7,868 bases of DNA, taken from positions 1 through 7,868 of the forward strand of contig SLKL01000390.1 in the NCBI GenBank assembly GCA_007134625.1, given 5' to 3'. This document shows positions 1 to 5,559 of this stretch, piece by piece. The position numbers and the translations under genes are program-made. The stretch's first letter is position 1; every line of letters starts with the position of its first letter. The DNA comes from Saprospiraceae bacterium. GTDB taxonomy: Bacteria; Bacteroidota; Bacteroidia; Chitinophagales; Saprospiraceae. The notes beneath the pieces were generated by a model. That model did no database searches and had not been told where the DNA came from. It was given only the letters and a program-made list of their open reading frames with translations.

Positions 1-492
1 ACGGTACTCGCCCCGTCGGACATGAGTCAGCAAAAGAATTGATAAAGCGAGTTTAAGTGGGTCCGGCTACAACTTTGCTAAATGGATCAAAAAAAGCGAG
101 TAGTCCTAGAGCTTTTTTGTTTCTTTTTTGGGGCGATGCCAAAAAAGAAAATTGAGCATGTATTTACCGAAAAGGTAGAGAAGATCTTGAAATATAAATA
201 ATCCCATAAGCTTTGTGTATTGAACAGCGATGAGTCTAAAGATTTCATAAGTTTTAGTGGAGTGGTAGGATGATAATTTTTGCTCCTCTAGTTTGACAAG
301 ATATCCTGATAGGTTTTTTTAGTTTCGTCCTGCCCTCGAAACATTATTGGTTTGTAGTATGAGGAAAATATGAATCCACAAAGCTATATATCATTAACTT
401 TTTGTTTTGACAGCTGTAGTATTCATAAAAAATATATCTAAAAATTTCTGATACCGAATCCTATTTAACTTCTCTAAATATATTTTCTTTAT
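1..492. other. Gene-free left edge
   Basis: No convincing gene is visible in this stretch. On the plus strand a short open frame enters from outside and ends in TAA at 54-56 (last residues ESAKELIKRV), and the other two plus frames also close within the first 45 bases. An upstream plus-strand gene could therefore end here, but which frame is real cannot be decided. A terminator-like hairpin follows at 90-118. Bases 200-490 are AT-rich and stop-dense. A 7-base inverted repeat (457-463 with 494-500) overlaps the stop of the small ORF to the right and could form a weak stem. I see no tRNA-like T-loop or cloverleaf here. Confidence 0.5.
90..118 (+). terminator. Terminator-like hairpin
   Basis: AAAAAAGC at 90-97 and GCTTTTTT at 111-118 are perfect 8-base inverted arms around a 13-nt loop. 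The right arm runs into more T-rich sequence (TTTTTTGTTTCTTTTTT), as expected of an intrinsic terminator read on the plus strand. The stem has only two G:C pairs, so it is weak. It would fit the end of a plus-strand gene entering from the left edge. Confidence 0.35.
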
Positions 493-693
493 TTAGGATT
501 GATGCGTAATAGCGATGTAAAAGCTCATGAAAACTATTCCTAAATATGCTATGTAATGAAGTTTTATTTCTTTAAATTTTCTTTGAGGTTGTATTTGTAA
601 AGAAGATAGTTCCTTAAACCTAATTTCATTCTTAAATCTGCGTTTGTTAATCCATGCCTGCCCCCAACTGGGGTTGGTGGGTTCGGTGTTCAT
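493..693 (-). CDS. Hypothetical small protein with one membrane segment
   Basis: This 66-codon ORF starts with ATG at 693 and ends with TAA at 493-495. I do not recognise it. Residues 1-44 are polar and strongly basic (for example INKRRFKNEIRFKE at about 15-28). Residues 45-62 (LHYIAYLGIVFMSFYIAI) form one likely transmembrane helix, followed by a four-residue tail, so a tail-anchored-like topology is possible. No Shine-Dalgarno site is seen; the start is preceded by an A-rich stretch (TTTAATAAGAA), usual in Bacteroidota. It begins 19 bases after the stop of the methylglyoxal synthase fragment and lies on the same strand as the operon above. It could be a real small membrane protein or a chance frame next to a deletion scar. 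The compact hydrophobic segment argues mildly for a gene. Confidence 0.35.
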   Translation of the reverse strand: MNTEPTNPSWGQAWINKRRFKNEIRFKELSSLQIQPQRKFKEIKLHYIAYLGIVFMSFYIAITHQS

Positions 694-712
694 TTCTTAT
701 TAAATTTTAATT

Positions 713-772
713 TCACTTTAATGAAACCATATCTGCTTTTTTGCCATCATGAGCAATTATCGCTACGGTCAT
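713..772 (-). pseudogene. mgsA: Truncated methylglyoxal synthase, N-terminal remnant
   Basis: ATG at 772 opens a 19-codon frame, MTVAIIAHDGKKADMVSLK, closed by TGA at 713-715. The core IIAHDGKKADMV matches the conserved N-terminal strand and active-site loop of methylglyoxal synthases, which convert dihydroxyacetone phosphate to methylglyoxal. E. coli MgsA has IALVAHDHCK at the same place. The family runs to roughly 120-150 residues. The later motifs (TGTTG, GPLGGDQQIG) do not appear in the minus-strand frames I read below base 713, so this is a 5' remnant rather than a simple frameshift. It starts only 7 bases after the stop of the propeller gene, which suggests an intact mgsA once followed that gene in an operon. 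The match is short, so a chance resemblance or a real micro-ORF is not fully excluded. Confidence 0.6.
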
Positions 773-779
773 TTTAAAT

Positions 780-2402
780 TTAATTTTGGATAAAAACTTT
801 TTCTTTAAGTTTAATAGATGAAGCTGAGTTAACCAATTCCCCTATATAGATCCCCGATGGCAAATAACTCAGGTCAATCTCCAAATAGGTCGTGAACCAA
901 GATGATTGTACTATTTCTTTTCCTGTTATATCAAAAAGAGAAAACCGGAATGGTCCAAAACTATTGGCTATATGCTGCGGAAAAGTAATGGTCAAATGCC
1001 CTGATGTTGGATTGGGATAGATAACTACTTCCTGCTCCAAATCGATTGGATCAGCTTCTTCTACATTGGTGCCAAGTGGTTGAAGTTGAATGTCGTACTC
1101 AGTAGTTATCCCGGTGAGTAAATCAGCTTGACTTACATAATCTTCAAAGTCAGGATGCGTGACCCTGATTTCATAAGTCCCGGGAAAAGCTGTTCCTGTT
1201 TTATATATTCCATCGGGTGTGCTGGAAGCTTCATTGGGAATATCTGCTTCAATGGTAATCTTAGCATTGTTTACAGCTAAGCCGGTCTCTATTGATGTTA
1301 TCCTACCCTCAAGGTATGAGGCTCTTGTATGTTGAGGATTGAAGACAAAGAATCCATTTTGCCTGTCAGTCGAAAGTAACAAACCACTTGGCAAAAAGGG
1401 GTATGCTCCCCAGTGACCGTTGAAATCTCCATGTGGTCCGAGGAAAGTATCGTATTGACCAACCTTGACCATGTTGTCCGGCTTATGCGCGTCAACTATG
1501 ATTACACCATCAGTGTACCAGGCTACATACAGAAAACCCTCGTGATAATGGACGTTATGGGGAATGACCCCCTCTCCTTTATTGGTTAAAGGACGGAATG
1601 AATTTACATACTTTATATTGGAGGGATCGCTTACATCATAAGCATCTACATAAGCCTCCGGGCGCTCGTCTGTTGTAAAAAGATAAATCCCGTCATCGGA
1701 GAGCCAGCAATTGTGAGTAAAGGTTGAAGTAGTATTTTGAGTAGCAAGTAAGACAGGAGAAGTTCGGTCTGAAACGTCATGTATAGAAAAAAAACCATCT
1801 ATGATGTCAGCAGAATACATCATATCGTCTCTTACAAAATTGTCATGGGAGTAAATTGGGGCAGCTGCACCAACAAAAGGAGGAAACTCAGGATCTTCAT
1901 TTAGATCAAAAATCAGGACACCTCCGTTGTTTTGCGGTCTGCATCCCGAAAGATAGGCATACCCTTTTTCATCTATCCACATATTATGGCATCTCCCAAG
2001 GTTTTCCTGTGGATTGTTATTGATTACAATTTCCGGTCGCCAGTAGTGATAATTAAAACTCTCCGGTGCCTGACTCATATCAATAACAAGTAAGCCATCC
2101 GTTCCTCGATCCGCCACTGCATAGACGTAATTACCCCAGGTTTTCATGTCACGCCATATGCTTTCAGCTCCGGGTACAAAAAGGACTTCTGTGGGATTGG
2201 CAGGATCTTCGAGTGAGATTACAGCTGTTCCTGTAAAAAGTCCAATGATGGCATATTCCGTACCATCTTCAGCTACATATCCCCAAACATCACTGAGTAA
2301 TACATCATAATCAAGACTCCCAATGAGTTCCACATTGAAGTTTTCCTGAGCTTTGGCTGTAAAACAAAGTGCCAGTAATAAGGGTAGAAAAAATTTAGTC
2401 AT
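780..2402 (-). CDS. Secreted choice-of-anchor-B beta-propeller protein with T9SS sorting domain
   Basis: The protein has 540 residues. I chose ATG at 2402 over the upstream ATG at 2444 because it directly starts a signal peptide (MTKFFLPLLLALCFTAKA, mature end near QENF) and GGCGGCGAT lies just before it; the extra 14 residues look like leader sequence. Residues about 21-358 are an LVIVD-type beta-propeller of the choice-of-anchor-B family, with the repeating patterns LLVID, VLIFDL, FFSIHDVSD, VDAYDVSDPSN and VIIVD. Family-typical histidine motifs are present: CHNMW (138-142), SHDNFV (185-190), THNCWLSDDG (229-238) and PHNVHYH (281-287). Residues 361-443 form a carboxypeptidase-regulatory-like Ig domain. 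Residues 459-540 are a type A T9SS sorting domain (VVIYPNPTSGHLTI, LSYLPSGIYIGEL). It should be exported, then secreted or attached to the surface by T9SS. The ligand or enzymatic role is unknown. It lies 46 bases after the ABC ATPase gene, probably in one transcript. Confidence 0.88.
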   Translation of the reverse strand: MTKFFLPLLLALCFTAKAQENFNVELIGSLDYDVLLSDVWGYVAEDGTEYAIIGLFTGTAVISLEDPANPTEVLFVPGAESIWRDMKTWGNYVYAVADRGTDGLLVIDMSQAPESFNYHYWRPEIVINNNPQENLGRCHNMWIDEKGYAYLSGCRPQNNGGVLIFDLNEDPEFPPFVGAAAPIYSHDNFVRDDMMYSADIIDGFFSIHDVSDRTSPVLLATQNTTSTFTHNCWLSDDGIYLFTTDERPEAYVDAYDVSDPSNIKYVNSFRPLTNKGEGVIPHNVHYHEGFLYVAWYTDGVIIVDAHKPDNMVKVGQYDTFLGPHGDFNGHWGAYPFLPSGLLLSTDRQNGFFVFNPQHTRASYLEGRITSIETGLAVNNAKITIEADIPNEASSTPDGIYKTGTAFPGTYEIRVTHPDFEDYVSQADLLTGITTEYDIQLQPLGTNVEEADPIDLEQEVVIYPNPTSGHLTITFPQHIANSFGPFRFSLFDITGKEIVQSSWFTTYLEIDLSYLPSGIYIGELVNSASSIKLKEKVFIQN

Positions 2403-2448
2403 ATCGCCGCCATTGTGAATAAAATGAATAAAAAGGAAACGCAAGATG

Positions 2449-3972
2449 CTAAGAAATTAATTCAAATTGTCCATTTTTCAATAAAAATAGTTCATCGCAA
2501 AGATGCCGCAATAGTTGTTCTTCATGCGAAATCACCCAAATATTTAGCGGTCTGGTCAAAAGGTATTTTTTGACCTCCTCAATAATTCTAATTTTCCAAT
2601 GGATATCCAGTCCGGTGACAAACTCATCCATTATTAAACCATCGGGTTCACTTATTAAAACTCTGATTATGGCAAATCGTTGCAATTGCCCTCCACTCAA
2701 TTGGTGTGGCTTTCGGTTTGTCATGCTTTCTATTAATCCAAATTCGTTCATCAGCTCCGCTAATCGCTCCGGCTTTTTGTATTGGTTTTCTGCCACCTCT
2801 TTCAATTGAGCATAGATGGATCTTATAGGGTTAAAAGAGCTGTAAGGATCCTGAAAAACCATTTGTATTTTTGGATAGTCTTTTTCCCGGATTCCTTTTT
2901 TGAATGCTTTATCACCAAAAGAAAGACTACCATTATCAGGTGAAACCAATCCACAGATTAATCTTGCAAGTGTCGTCTTACCGCTTCCAGATTCACCCAG
3001 AACTCCAACCCTGCAATTCTTTCTAAAGGCAATATTTAGGTTTTTGAAAACTGTATTTTCAGATCTATCTTTAAGTACTGCTTTACTCTTATAGCTGTAG
3101 TCTAAATCCTTGATTTTTATTTTCTTCTCTTCGTCTATAGATGACCTGTCACTTCTTTGGTTTTTTTCCGGTGCTTGAGAATACTGGTCAAAAGCTTTAA
3201 AAAAAGAAAATGTATAATCGTGGGTGATAGCTGAATCATCCGCTGATCCGCGGTAAACTATTTTTCCATCCTTCAAACAAATAAGCTCATCTGCAAATTC
3301 TCTTACTGAGTCCAATTCGTGGGAGCTGATAATCAAAGTGATATTCCTTGCTCTGCAACTTTCAATCAAAAGCTCCAGCACCTTTTTTCTTGTGGAAGCA
3401 TCCAATGCTGAGGTGGGCTCATCAGCCAATATTAATTCCGGTTGGTTTTGAAGCGCCATGGCTATAGCCATTCTCTGCACTTGCCCCCCGGATAGTTCAT
3501 AGGGATAAGATTGCATCATTCTGTCCACATCATCCAATTGAAGATTTTCCAGAAGCTGTTTGACCTCCTCTTCCCCTTGTTTTTTCCGGGATGTAGCTTG
3601 GTCATTTTCGATTCGTTTTTCTAAAATTTGTTTGCCAAGCTTCATGGTTGGATTCATAGCAGCGTAAGGTTGCTGCATAATATAACCCAAATGCTGTTTC
3701 CTGAATTTCAAGAGAGCGCTTTCAGGCAGTTCGAGAAGGGGATAGTTTTTGTCAATTCCATAGCCACTCAATGCGATGTTAAGTTCACCCTTGTAGTCTA
3801 AGCCTTGTTTTTTCCAAGCTGCCAGAGCCGATAATGTCAAAGACTTACCCGACCCGCTTTCTCCTATTAAAAAAACGATCCTTCCTTTTTCGATATTCAA
3901 ATCGGAAATATCAAGCAGGGGAGTGTTGTTGCTCCCCTCAGCCTTGATAATAAGATTCCGGATTTTGATCAT
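2449..3972 (-). CDS. Tandem ABC ATPase, peptide/nickel (Dpp/Opp, YejF-like) class
   Basis: This 507-residue cytoplasmic protein holds two complete nucleotide-binding domains. NBD1: Walker A GESGSGKS (37-44), Q-loop MQQP (99-102), signature LSGGQ (160-164), Walker B ILADEPTSALD (181-191), switch histidine 218. NBD2: Walker A GESGSGKT (326-333), Q-loop FQDPYSSFNP (373-382), signature LSGGQ (425-429), Walker B LIMDE (446-450), histidine 483. The FQDPYSSFNP motif and the two-domain layout are typical of ATPases serving oligopeptide, dipeptide or nickel importers, as in YejF. The linker at about 265-290 is polar and charged. In NBD2 the usual DEPTSALD reads DEFVTGLD, with phenylalanine replacing the conserved proline; catalytic residues are kept. 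No permease or binding-protein gene is in the window, so the substrate is unknown. ATG at 3972 is the only sensible start, with an A-rich leader and a candidate promoter just upstream. Confidence 0.9.
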   Translation of the reverse strand: MIKIRNLIIKAEGSNNTPLLDISDLNIEKGRIVFLIGESGSGKSLTLSALAAWKKQGLDYKGELNIALSGYGIDKNYPLLELPESALLKFRKQHLGYIMQQPYAAMNPTMKLGKQILEKRIENDQATSRKKQGEEEVKQLLENLQLDDVDRMMQSYPYELSGGQVQRMAIAMALQNQPELILADEPTSALDASTRKKVLELLIESCRARNITLIISSHELDSVREFADELICLKDGKIVYRGSADDSAITHDYTFSFFKAFDQYSQAPEKNQRSDRSSIDEEKKIKIKDLDYSYKSKAVLKDRSENTVFKNLNIAFRKNCRVGVLGESGSGKTTLARLICGLVSPDNGSLSFGDKAFKKGIREKDYPKIQMVFQDPYSSFNPIRSIYAQLKEVAENQYKKPERLAELMNEFGLIESMTNRKPHQLSGGQLQRFAIIRVLISEPDGLIMDEFVTGLDIHWKIRIIEEVKKYLLTRPLNIWVISHEEQLLRHLCDELFLLKNGQFELIS

Positions 3973-3989
3973 AAGTAATATCTATGCCG

Positions 3990-4019
3990 TAAAGGTAAAT
4001 AATCCTTTTGTTAATCAAA
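3990..4019 (-). promoter_or_regulatory. Candidate promoter for the ABC ATPase gene
   Basis: Read on the minus strand, TTTG (4019-4016) is followed after 18 bases by TACCTTTA (3997-3990). This matches the Bacteroidota housekeeping promoter pattern TTTG/TAnnTTTG at seven of eight positions in the -7 box, with a spacer one base short of the usual 19-21. Transcription would start about ten bases before the ATG at 3972, giving a very short leader. Confidence 0.35.
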
Positions 4020-4091
4020 AAATCGGATTGATATGGCGTTTAGTAAGGGTGGGGATACCTGTTCACAATAGACTAAAATGATAAAAATGTA

Positions 4092-4189
4092 AACCACATA
4101 GGTACATAGAGCACATAGCTTAAATGTATCTCTTATTGCCAGATATCAAACATTATGAAAGCTATGTGAGCTTATGATTCTATGTGGTT
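4092..4189. repeat. Long imperfect palindrome built from ACATAG units
   Basis: The left arm (4092-4121) and right arm (4159-4189) are near-complementary over about 30 bases. The outer ten bases pair perfectly (AACCACATAG with CTATGTGGTT) and so do the inner ten (CACATAGCTT with AAGCTATGTG), with a few mismatches and a one-base bulge between them. Each arm is itself made of short ACATAG/CTATGT units spaced 8-9 bases apart (CCACATAG, GTACATAG, AGCACATAG). The loop is 37 bases. No protein or transposase accompanies it. It resembles non-coding palindromic repeats I recall from other Bacteroidota genomes, but that recollection is unverified. Confidence 0.75.
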
Positions 4190-4316
4190 CAAAAAGTATA
4201 ACTACAAAGAGCAGCAAGCAAGTTCCTGGCATGACAGAATGGAATAAGCTTTTTGGAGACTTTTTCGATTTTTTGAGAACAGATTTGGTAAAAAACAAAG
4301 TAACTATTTAGTAGAT

Positions 4317-4331
4317 GACCCTGAAAGGGTC
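4317..4331. repeat. Short perfect hairpin, first of a pair
   Basis: GACCCT and AGGGTC form a perfect 6-bp stem around the loop GAA. It lies four bases before a much stronger hairpin, and the two probably belong to a single element. Neither strand has a T-run after it, so it is not a typical terminator. Confidence 0.6.
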
Positions 4332-4335
4332 CTAC

Positions 4336-4370
4336 ATTAATAACCACGGGTACCTCCCGTGGTTATTAAT
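4336..4370. repeat. Perfect 15-bp hairpin, REP-like
   Basis: ATTAATAACCACGGG at 4336-4350 is exactly complementary to CCCGTGGTTATTAAT at 4356-4370, leaving the loop TACCT. The GC-rich inner part (CCACGGG/CCCGTGG) capped by an AT-rich outer part, next to the CCCTGAAAGGG hairpin, resembles REP-type elements mobilised by IS200-like (RAYT) transposases in Bacteroidota. That assignment is inference, as no transposase gene is present here. It could also work as a transcript-end stabiliser for the operon that ends at 4504. Confidence 0.65.
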
Positions 4371-4395
4371 CTGAAAATCTCACAAATTTTGGCGG

Positions 4396-4422
4396 GATTT
4401 TTGCATTAAAAAAGCAAAAATC
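4396..4422. repeat. AT-rich 9-bp inverted repeat
   Basis: GATTTTTGC at 4396-4404 pairs perfectly with GCAAAAATC at 4414-4422 across a 9-base A-rich loop. No T-run follows the stem on either strand. It lies about 80 bases past the stop of the B12 lipoprotein gene and could form at the 3' end of that transcript or be part of the neighbouring repeat element. Confidence 0.45.
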
Positions 4423-4466
4423 ATGACAAAATTTATGCGATATCTAAGGTCGTAAATAGTTACAAA

Positions 4467-4482
4467 ACAAAATGACTTTTGT
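4467..4482 (-). terminator. Weak candidate terminator of the B12 uptake operon
   Basis: On the minus strand ACAAAA and TTTTGT form a 6-bp stem with loop GTCA, followed by a T-rich stretch (TTTGTAAC). It lies 22 bases after the stop of the surface lipoprotein gene. The stem has a single G:C pair, so termination here would be weak; the stronger hairpins further on may do the job instead. Confidence 0.22.
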
Positions 4483-4503
4483 ACCGTAAAACCTAAATTT
4501 CTC

Positions 4504-5547
4504 TTAATAAAAAACAACCCCACTTGGCACAATACCTACCTGTATCGTCTCCAAGGTTTCTCCCTCAGTATTGACAATAATCACATTTCCTGCACCGCTG
4601 AAATCACCTGCATCCGTGATGTAAACCGTCCCGTCCGAAGATGTACTCAATCCATAAGCACTCGCGTCACCTAAGTTTATAAATGGTTGCTGAAAAGAAA
4701 TAGATGAAGTCGTTATATCAGAGTAATAAACTATCGATCCGTCTGCAAAGTACAAGCGGTTGGTGGCATCATCAAAAGTTACAGTTCCGACAAAATCATT
4801 ATCAGTTGGTAGGTTGAATCGTTGTACTAATTCCATGTCATTACTGAATAAAGTAGCAGCCGGTCGAGCACTGCCATCAAAAGCTCCTGAAGCGAAAGCA
4901 ATTATACGGTTTTCTGATGTCCTATGAATAAAATTAGTTCCCGCCCCGGTTTCTATACTATCCACCAGGCTGTTGTCATCCAAATCATAGCGATAGACAT
5001 ACCCGCAATTTGAGCAGGCTACGATAAGGAAATTGTCATCAACTATCATTCGCTCTGTCCATCCTGATGTGGTGATTTGACCGGTTACGTTTAAGCTCTC
5101 GAGGTCAACGATTTGTATGTCATCCGTAAACAGATTGCTGACATAAGCCGTATTTCCCCTCGAAACCATGTATCGCGGAGAAGTCAAGCCATCAATACTT
5201 CCGACATAAGATTGATCTGAAAGGTCAAGTACCTCAATTTTTCCGGAATTATTTACCACCAGATAGGCGATGTCATCATTCAGGTAAATGCTTTGGAATA
5301 CATCACCCAATGGCTGACTACTTATAGAACTGAAGTAATCACCTTCATATTCGTAAGTGTCCAGATCCAAAAGTCCAAGACTTGAATTTCCTTGCTGAAA
5401 ACCACCTTCATTGATAACTAAGCCGAATTTGCCTTTTTCAAGACCTTCAGGGTCGGGTGTGGTAGGTCCCATGTCGTCGTCTGAACTACAAGACCAAAGG
5501 AATAAGATAGATACTAGTGCAAGTAATGGTAATTTTAATGTTTTCAT
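4504..5547 (-). CDS. btuG: BtuG-like surface lipoprotein, beta-propeller (DUF5074/YncE-like), putative cobalamin capture protein
   Basis: The protein has 347 residues. It begins with a lipoprotein signal (hydrophobic 6-17, lipobox LWSC, lipidated Cys20). The following SSDDD resembles the acidic surface-export signal of Bacteroidota lipoproteins, so an outer-leaflet position is likely. Residues about 40-347 form a beta-propeller with repeating strands (IEVLDLSDQSYVGSIDG, IQIVDLESLNVTGQI, VYRYDLDDNSLVDSIET). The opening FGLVINEGGF and closing GTVYITDAGDFSGAGNVI to GIVPSGVVFY are typical of DUF5074/BtuG-type propellers. In gut Bacteroides, BtuG binds cobalamin very tightly and sits on BtuB. The role here is inferred from the fold plus context: the ATG lies 12 bases after the stop of a BtuB-type receptor gene downstream of a cobalamin riboswitch. 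A CxxC pair (Cys178, Cys181) is unusual for an exposed propeller. Substrate specificity is not proven by sequence alone. Confidence 0.82.
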   Translation of the reverse strand: MKTLKLPLLALVSILFLWSCSSDDDMGPTTPDPEGLEKGKFGLVINEGGFQQGNSSLGLLDLDTYEYEGDYFSSISSQPLGDVFQSIYLNDDIAYLVVNNSGKIEVLDLSDQSYVGSIDGLTSPRYMVSRGNTAYVSNLFTDDIQIVDLESLNVTGQITTSGWTERMIVDDNFLIVACSNCGYVYRYDLDDNSLVDSIETGAGTNFIHRTSENRIIAFASGAFDGSARPAATLFSNDMELVQRFNLPTDNDFVGTVTFDDATNRLYFADGSIVYYSDITTSSISFQQPFINLGDASAYGLSTSSDGTVYITDAGDFSGAGNVIIVNTEGETLETIQVGIVPSGVVFY

Positions 5548-5559
5548 TTGTTGATGATT

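Larger units (their letters stand above)
3973..4503. other. 531-base gene-free, hairpin-rich spacer
   Basis: No credible coding region lies between the ABC ATPase start and the end of the B12 lipoprotein gene. The spacer contains a candidate promoter for the ATPase gene (3990-4019), a long imperfect palindrome (4092-4189), two adjacent perfect hairpins (4317-4331 and 4336-4370), an AT-rich inverted repeat (4396-4422) and a possible weak terminator for the B12 operon (4467-4482). A 26-codon plus-strand frame at 4231-4311 is present but looks fortuitous. The density of inverted repeats suggests repeated intergenic elements, perhaps relics of small mobile repeats. Confidence 0.6.

Noticed and set aside
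1..80. Possible tRNA or rRNA edge suggested by GC-richer sequence at the window start
   Set aside because: No T-loop motif (GTTCRA), no acceptor stem pairing and no CCA end could be found.
136..201. A 21-residue plus-strand frame beginning MPKKKIEHVF
   Set aside because: Too short and without family resemblance. It lies just after a terminator-like hairpin and has no supporting context.
2403..2444. Upstream in-frame ATG that would add 14 residues to the propeller protein
   Set aside because: The extension would place polar and His/Asn/Gly residues before the signal peptide, whereas the ATG at 2402 starts a clean signal peptide with a GGCGGCGAT stretch just ahead.
2449..3972. ABC ATPase as BtuD of the nearby B12 system
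   Set aside because: BtuD is a single-domain ATPase of about 250 residues. This protein has two NBDs with the FQDPYSSFNP motif of the peptide/nickel class, and it lies beyond a 531-base spacer.
4092..4189. CRISPR-like reading of the ACATAG repeats
   Set aside because: Units are only 8-9 bases apart with no spacers, and the overall design is an inverted repeat rather than direct repeats.
4231..4311. A 26-codon plus-strand frame beginning MTEWNKLFGDFFDF
   Set aside because: It is very short, antisense to all neighbours, has no clear promoter, and sits between repeat elements. It looks fortuitous.
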